A stretch of 64,000 nucleotides of DNA, from positions 620,001 through 684,000 of the forward strand of contig JAEWGW010000025.1 in the NCBI GenBank assembly GCA_023388055.1, in the 5' to 3' direction. The DNA is from Bacillota bacterium. GTDB lineage: Bacteria > Bacillota > Bacilli > Paenibacillales > NBRC-103111. Below the pieces are notes generated by a model. It saw nothing but the letters and a program-made list of their open reading frames with translations. It was not told the DNA's origin and ran no database searches. A program made the translations under genes and the position numbers. Positions 59,401 through 64,000 of the stretch are shown here, one piece after another (positions within the stretch are counted from its first letter, which is position 1; each line of letters opens with the position of its first letter).

Positions 59401-60141
59401 TTAACTGATGATGCTGTCGCAATACTCACATTTTTTTGTTTCGCCTTCCACTATGGTAATGCTTGCTCCGCAACCGTGGCATTGTACTGTTTTGGGCTTG
59501 GGCTTAGGTGCAGCTTCAGACTGACTGCTTTTCTTCGCAGATGTTTTGGAATGGGAAGGGTGATCACAGTGAACCTGGGAGGGAGTCTCTTCTCGGACTA
59601 TATATTTATAGGATCTTGTGCTATAAGAAGAGTTCATATCTATGTCCAGCCTCAAAATCCGGTCACCCACCTTTTCCAGATCGGGAAGGAGACCGGAGTT
59701 AATGTGATGTTTGACTTCATTATTTACCACGATGGGCCGTTGGCCAATGAGATTGGCAAGCTCTGTAATGGATGCAATGTCATTCACATAAATATAGTCA
59801 CGATAATGGATACAGCGCTCATATATAGCTTGTTTGATTTTTGAAGCTTTGCTGTATAGCCATAAACTTGGGATAAACAAAAACACGGTGACGATAGCGA
59901 CCTCCCTCCATAAGGGACCCGAACCAAAAGCAACAATATAGCCTAACACAGAAAAAACCAACAGAATCGTTGCTAGCAACCTGCAGTCACTGATTTTCTT
60001 AAATGGATAATCCCTGTGTTTTACTATCCTGTAGATCATGACAAAAGGAAATGCCGGAAAAAAGAATATGAGCAATAGCACCATCGCACCTGTACTGACA
60101 GCTAAACGATTTTGGTATGCTCCTGTATCAACCGAAGCCAT
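59401..60141 (-). CDS. Membrane protein with C-terminal zinc ribbon (YdjG-like role)
   Basis: A 246-residue protein. Two helix pairs lie at about residues 16-40 and 55-95, then a soluble region, a low-complexity stretch (HSKTSAKKSSQSEAAPKPKPK) and a final zinc ribbon CHGCG...CEYC. It is a paralogue of the next gene upstream, with the same order of parts. It is last of four leftward genes ending an SPFH cluster. In Bacillus, YdjG is a zinc-ribbon membrane protein next to YdjH and YdjI. Equivalence of role is inferred. Confidence 0.7.
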   Translation of the reverse strand: MASVDTGAYQNRLAVSTGAMVLLLIFFFPAFPFVMIYRIVKHRDYPFKKISDCRLLATILLVFSVLGYIVAFGSGPLWREVAIVTVFLFIPSLWLYSKASKIKQAIYERCIHYRDYIYVNDIASITELANLIGQRPIVVNNEVKHHINSGLLPDLEKVGDRILRLDIDMNSSYSTRSYKYIVREETPSQVHCDHPSHSKTSAKKSSQSEAAPKPKPKTVQCHGCGASITIVEGETKKCEYCDSIIS

Positions 60142-60153
60142 TGCGGCCCTCCT

Positions 60154-60792
60154 CTAGCTTAACGTACTTTCGCAATATTCACATTGTTTGGTTTCACCTT
60201 CCATAATGGTTGTGCTGGCGCCACAGCCATGGCATTGAATGGTTTTTGGTTTGGGAGGCGTAGCAGCAGCTTCTTCGGAAGGATGGTTCTTTGATGGTTC
60301 GTAAGAATGACCAAAAACAAGCACCCGGTTTCCTTGTATTTCGATATAGTCCAGAACTCCAACATACATCCAATGTAGAAGTTCATTTTTTACAACCGCC
60401 TCAGATTTTTTTGCCAATTCTGCAAGCTTTCCAATGGTAGTTACATTGTTTATCTTGAAATGTTCCTCATATTGTTCAAAGCGTCTATGGAGCTTCCGTT
60501 TGATTCTGGAGGCTTTGTTCAATTGGTACAAGCTGGGAAGGAGTAATAGTATTGAAAATGCTATAAGCCCATCAGCAGAAAACTCGCTAGAAAACATCGA
60601 TATTACGTAGATAAGGTAAATGATCAGAAGAACGATGCCTTTAAATATGCAATCGCCAATTTTTTTATGGGTATAATCGCTATGTGCTACAATGCGGCAC
60701 AACATAAGCAGAGGGAAAATCGGCAAACAAATTAACATGACCAACAAACTGATAGCTGGGCCATCCCTGTATTCCGCATTCACTGTTGCCAC
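60154..60792 (-). CDS. Membrane protein with C-terminal zinc ribbon, paralogue
   Basis: A 212-residue protein with the same layout as its downstream neighbour: N-terminal helices, a soluble middle part and the zinc ribbon CHGCGASTTIMEGETKQCEYC at the C-terminus. The GTG start has GGAGGG six bases upstream. The two genes are separated by 12 bases and probably arose by tandem duplication. Confidence 0.7.
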   Translation of the reverse strand: MATVNAEYRDGPAISLLVMLICLPIFPLLMLCRIVAHSDYTHKKIGDCIFKGIVLLIIYLIYVISMFSSEFSADGLIAFSILLLLPSLYQLNKASRIKRKLHRRFEQYEEHFKINNVTTIGKLAELAKKSEAVVKNELLHWMYVGVLDYIEIQGNRVLVFGHSYEPSKNHPSEEAAATPPKPKTIQCHGCGASTTIMEGETKQCEYCESTLS

Positions 60793-60814
60793 TTTGACCC
60801 TCCTCTATCCCTCA

Positions 60815-61555
60815 TTACTTCAATGACAACAGCCGGCTGTTCCGTTTGGCCAGGCCGCCCATAATATCGTCCAGCAGCTGCCGTGCCAGTTCTCCGTTGC
60901 CGGAGTCGCCTTTGCGCAACAAGTGAAGACACTTCTCCAGCTCCCGGATTTGCCATAGCAGGTTTTCCTCAATGGGAATGAGAGAAGCATGTGTGACAGG
61001 ATCACTGAAACGAGCCTTTTCTGAAGCTTGCTCCAGGAGACGGAGCACAGGGTCCCCTTTTACAGATGACCAAGACGCTGCTTCCATACGAAGTGCCTGA
61101 AGGGACTGCTGGATTTGTGCGAAAACGGATGCGGTTCCAGTGTTTGTCGTATCCTGATCTTCTGTATACCCTTTATAGCTATTGGCTACAATCAGTGCCG
61201 CGGCCAATAGAATAGTAGTGATGCCATGTAGAAGCAGATAGGTTACAAAAGAAACTTTAAAAAATCCCCAAAACAGAATTATGTAGATGAGGAGCAATAT
61301 AGCATACCCCACAATCATAGTAAAAGGCAGCAATATGGCAGGCACCTGTCTTGTTCTGCGGCGGTTCTGCACCACTTGGTTTACATAGAAAAAAGCCACA
61401 GCTTCGGACAAAATGAATCCGCTGAGAGATACTCCCCAATGTCCGGAGAAGGAGGTTTGAAGTCCGATCCAGAAGAACATAAGGGCAGTTATTAGCACGG
61501 ATAGCAGAAATAATAATGGAATGGTCAAACTGCCGAGCTGGCGGTATTGTTTCAC
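60815..61555 (-). CDS. Four-helix membrane protein of an SPFH cluster (YdjH-like)
   Basis: A 246-residue protein. Four transmembrane helices lie in the first 140 residues and a cytoplasmic helical tail follows (about 145-246; LQALRMEAASWSSVKGDPVLRLLEQASEKARF). I chose the GTG at 61555, eight bases after GGGAGG; the frame opens at 61591 inside the SPFH gene. Position and layout match Bacillus YdjH, which with YdjG recruits the SPFH protein YdjI to the membrane. Confidence 0.65.
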   Translation of the reverse strand: MKQYRQLGSLTIPLLFLLSVLITALMFFWIGLQTSFSGHWGVSLSGFILSEAVAFFYVNQVVQNRRRTRQVPAILLPFTMIVGYAILLLIYIILFWGFFKVSFVTYLLLHGITTILLAAALIVANSYKGYTEDQDTTNTGTASVFAQIQQSLQALRMEAASWSSVKGDPVLRLLEQASEKARFSDPVTHASLIPIEENLLWQIRELEKCLHLLRKGDSGNGELARQLLDDIMGGLAKRNSRLLSLK

Positions 61556-61569
61556 GGATATGACCTCCC

Positions 61570-62859
61570 TCACAGCAGTTTGTGGCCGCATTCGAAGCAG
61601 AATTTTTGACCGGGTTTAACCTCATGCTTGCATTGTCCGCAGGTTAGTATCATGCTGGTTCCGCATTCTGGGCAGAATTTCGCATCCTTGGTAACGGTAT
61701 GACCGCATTGCGGACAGGACTTCCCAAGATCAGCGCCGCATTTGGAGCAAACCTCGGCATCTGCGAGGTTATCAGCTTTGCATGCAGGGCATGGATGGTA
61801 GGGGTCTCCGCAGTGGGCGCAGAATTTCGAGCCGGGCAATACTGGCTTGCCGCAGCTATGGCAAAGAATTTCTTCTTGTTGCTTGGCACTTTCCTTCATT
61901 GAACACCCACAGGATTTGCAGAAATTGAAATCCACCGGGTTCACGTCCTTGCACTGCGGACAAACGCGGTGAGGACCGGCGGCCTGGAGATGGCTGGCCA
62001 TTTGAGGCATAATACTGCCCACGGCAGTACCCAGACCTGAGCCCAAACCGAGGCCAATTCCCGCATTCATAAAAGCAGACTGGGTACCTTCGTTTTTGGC
62101 GGCTTGCTCCAATGTGTCAAACGCCCGGGCTTGCTGGTAATTAAACCCGAGGATCTCCATCTCCGCTTTTTTGGTGAGGGCTTCCTTCAAACGTTTGGTG
62201 GTAGGGTCGTTATCCGGCAAATTGATGGATTCGATATTCAGATTCAACAGGCGAAGCCCTGCGTCCGCAAAGGCCTGTGCCACCCGTTCTTCGACGTGGC
62301 GGGAGATTTCCGAGATGTAGGCGTGAATATCCAGGATGCTGATTTTTTTGTGAAGCAAAAAAGAAGAAATCAATTCCTTGATGTTCATCATCAGGATACC
62401 TCGGAAGTAATTGTACAGCGCATCCTGATTAAATACCGGCAAGGTACCGATAAGTCGGCTCATGAACATCCGCGAGTCGGCAATTTCTACAGAAAGCTGA
62501 CCGAAGGCCCGAACGGATATCATCAGCTGATACTTCGGCTCTTGCAGTTGTATTGGTGCTGAGGTCCCCCATTTGATGTCCATGGAGCGGAGCTTGTTTA
62601 TATACCAAACTTCGGCTGTAAAAGGGGATTTGCCGCCGAAGGGGAGATTGACAATGTTGGAAAGCACGGGGATATTCTCCGTGGATAAGGTATGCCGGCC
62701 TGGTCCGAACAGATCCAAGGCTTGGCCTCCTTTAAAAAGAAGGGCTTCCTGTGACTCGTTGACAATAAGCTGAGTCCATGTACCTAACTCCTGGTGGGGA
62801 TATTTCCAGACCAATACGTCCGGGGGGCCGTCGTATTTTAATACGCGGATGATGGCCAT
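61570..62859 (-). CDS. SPFH-domain protein with five zinc ribbons (YdjI-like)
   Basis: A 429-residue protein. The SPFH/band-7 domain covers about residues 30-230 (FGPGRHTLSTENIPVLSNIV, IKELISSFLLHKKISILDIHAYISEISRHVEERV). A glycine-rich linker (GIGLGLGSGLGTAVG) follows, then five successive CxxC...CxxCG zinc ribbons from about 300 to the end. It corresponds to Bacillus YdjI, a soluble SPFH protein brought to the membrane by YdjGH, but with more ribbons. No pspA gene is in the window. First gene of the leftward operon; AGAGGAG precedes the ATG. Confidence 0.88.
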   Translation of the reverse strand: MAIIRVLKYDGPPDVLVWKYPHQELGTWTQLIVNESQEALLFKGGQALDLFGPGRHTLSTENIPVLSNIVNLPFGGKSPFTAEVWYINKLRSMDIKWGTSAPIQLQEPKYQLMISVRAFGQLSVEIADSRMFMSRLIGTLPVFNQDALYNYFRGILMMNIKELISSFLLHKKISILDIHAYISEISRHVEERVAQAFADAGLRLLNLNIESINLPDNDPTTKRLKEALTKKAEMEILGFNYQQARAFDTLEQAAKNEGTQSAFMNAGIGLGLGSGLGTAVGSIMPQMASHLQAAGPHRVCPQCKDVNPVDFNFCKSCGCSMKESAKQQEEILCHSCGKPVLPGSKFCAHCGDPYHPCPACKADNLADAEVCSKCGADLGKSCPQCGHTVTKDAKFCPECGTSMILTCGQCKHEVKPGQKFCFECGHKLL

Positions 62860-62952
62860 GTATGTTCTCCTCTCAAAACTGGCAGTACGTAGTATGTAAA
62901 TTTATTCCGGTATAGGTATTCGACAAATCTCTCCAAATCCCTGCCTGCACCT

Positions 62953-63888
62953 TCATTCATGTTCCAATGATTTGCCGCCGGGGTGACCGGTTTCCTGAAT
63001 GGGTTCTATGGGGTAATACAGGTCGCATTCGCAATACTGCCTGCTGCACCTGGCGTAGTCGATGCGTTCAAAGCTGAAGATTTCATTCAGCTTCATCTCA
63101 ACGGTAGGCATCCAGACCTCGAACACCTGATGCCAGATATCCTTTAAGGTCAAAGAGGAAATCTCCTTGGGATGATGATGGCCGATATAAGTAAAAACAC
63201 CGTAGCGGTGGGCCTTGATCTCCCGCAGAAGCATATCCTCCGGGACTGTGCTTGTGGGGCCGACGAGAAGCGAAGGCATGTAGTACGTATATGCTTCGGC
63301 GGGCTCGGGCACACGGGTGAAGCCGATATAAACGTCCTTCTCCAGCGGCTGCATAATGCGATGCCGTTGTTGCAGAAAAAAGTGTGTCCCGAGCTTCTTG
63401 GAGGTTTGGTTCAGGCGGTTATCCCGGATATCCACTTGGTATTCCAATCCTGCCAGCGAAAAAGCGGGCAATACGCTGGTTCTCCGGTAGAACACGATCC
63501 CCTCTGAAGCCTGCCTCAGAAAATGCCCGTTGAAGCGGTCCAGAACCTGGAGTGGAATAGGGCGGCTCCGCCACTGGGCAGGTGTTACACCGAATTCGTT
63601 CTTAAAGACACGACCGTACGTCCGTTGGCAGCCAAAGGAGTATCTCCAGGAAATGTACTCCAGCGATTTCCGGCTCTCCAGCAGATCCCCCAGGGAGAGA
63701 GCAATCCGTCTTCTGCGCACATACTCCATCAGTCCGGTTCCTGTGGCGCCTTTCCATATTCGCAGGAGATGGAATTTCGACACACATACATGGTTGGAGA
63801 TCATATCCAGGCAGAGGGATTCGTCCAGCAAATGGTTTTCCACATATTCCGTTGTTTCCTGGATGATATCCAGCAAGTGATGGTCCAT
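62953..63888 (-). CDS. AraC-family regulator with effector domain
   Basis: A 311-residue protein. The HTH region is diverged (ISNHVCVSKFHLLRIWKGATGTGLMEYVRRRRIALSLGDLLESRKSLEYISWRYSFGCQRTYGRVFKNEFGVTPAQWR). The C-terminal domain is GyrI-like and ends with a Cys-containing tail (CSRQYCECDLYYPIEPI) that might bind metal. It is upstream of and co-directional with the SPFH operon (93 bases) and could control it. A MITE-like element begins 22 bases before its start. Confidence 0.85.
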   Translation of the reverse strand: MDHHLLDIIQETTEYVENHLLDESLCLDMISNHVCVSKFHLLRIWKGATGTGLMEYVRRRRIALSLGDLLESRKSLEYISWRYSFGCQRTYGRVFKNEFGVTPAQWRSRPIPLQVLDRFNGHFLRQASEGIVFYRRTSVLPAFSLAGLEYQVDIRDNRLNQTSKKLGTHFFLQQRHRIMQPLEKDVYIGFTRVPEPAEAYTYYMPSLLVGPTSTVPEDMLLREIKAHRYGVFTYIGHHHPKEISSLTLKDIWHQVFEVWMPTVEMKLNEIFSFERIDYARCSRQYCECDLYYPIEPIQETGHPGGKSLEHE

Positions 63889-63909
63889 TATGTTGCCATG
63901 CCCCTATCT

Positions 63910-64000
63910 AGGGTGTGTCTGAAAACCCGCTTGAGGGCACCTATCACCGCCTTTTCGCCCCGGGCTATTGGTTACTTCCGCTCGACGTACCCCTTCGGTA
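63910..64000. mobile_element. Left end of a second MITE-like element, cut by the window edge
   Basis: From 63910 the sequence AGGGTGTGTCTGAAAACCCG and the following bases match the left part of the element at 50024 (same orientation, about 80-85 percent by eye), including TTGAGGGCA, CCGCCTTTTCG and GACGTACCCC. The right end lies outside the window. Confidence 0.75.

Overview
The window looks like chromosomal DNA of a spore-forming Firmicute of the Paenibacillus type. This rests on strong AGGAGG ribosome sites, frequent TTG and GTG starts, ATGA-coupled operons, a tyrosine T-box leader, a guanidine-I riboswitch driving a paired SMR exporter, a collagen-like repeat protein, DUF4183 proteins and a YdjGHI-like cluster. 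The assignment is an inference from gene content. No rRNA, tRNA, phage or plasmid functions were seen.

Layout. 1-2925 (minus): an ABC-2 exporter (ATPase cut by the window edge, two permeases) coupled to a serine hydrolase. 3489-7778: an IseA-like secreted protein, a flavodoxin/TetR operon and an ECF sigma/DUF4179 anti-sigma pair. 8173-20454: an apparent specialised-metabolite locus. MFS exporter and stand-alone FabF face an MmyB-type regulator and an S66 peptidase, followed by a tightly coupled seven-gene operon (KASIII/OleA-like, ATP-grasp, OleD-like reductase, metallo-beta-lactamase fold, adenylate-forming ligase, GNAT-like protein, SDR). 20500-28088: GrpB, a Rieske/FAD oxidoreductase, DedA, a PadR/HAAS pair and a TetR-hydrolase operon. 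28159-36199 (minus): a five-gene SWIM / HEAT / MoxR-AAA / DUF5682 / VWA operon equivalent to the uncharacterised yehLMPQ-type systems. 36531-48339: small regulators, ArsR/SRPBCC, guanidine export, SDR/MerR, a Drr-like ABC exporter and a two-component system. 48641-58962: collagen-like protein, a duplicated-domain protein, methyltransferase, AraC/GyrI-like regulators, T-box-tyrS, an SLC13/RCK permease and two DUF4183 proteins. 59401-62859: YdjGHI-like membrane/SPFH cluster. 62953-63888: another AraC regulator.

The most unusual signal is not a gene. Nine intergenic regions hold an element of almost invariant geometry: four 23-bp units in the order forward, forward, reverse, reverse, laid out as 23-27-23-37-23-27-23 (183 bp; one is 184 bp). 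Spacing is fixed while the unit sequence differs from locus to locus and stays related within a locus. A tenth locus has four small self-complementary units at 51-52 bp spacing. Two near-identical copies bracket one HTH gene. A separate 163-bp element with 17-bp terminal inverted repeats occurs at 50024, and the left end of a second copy runs off the window at 63910.
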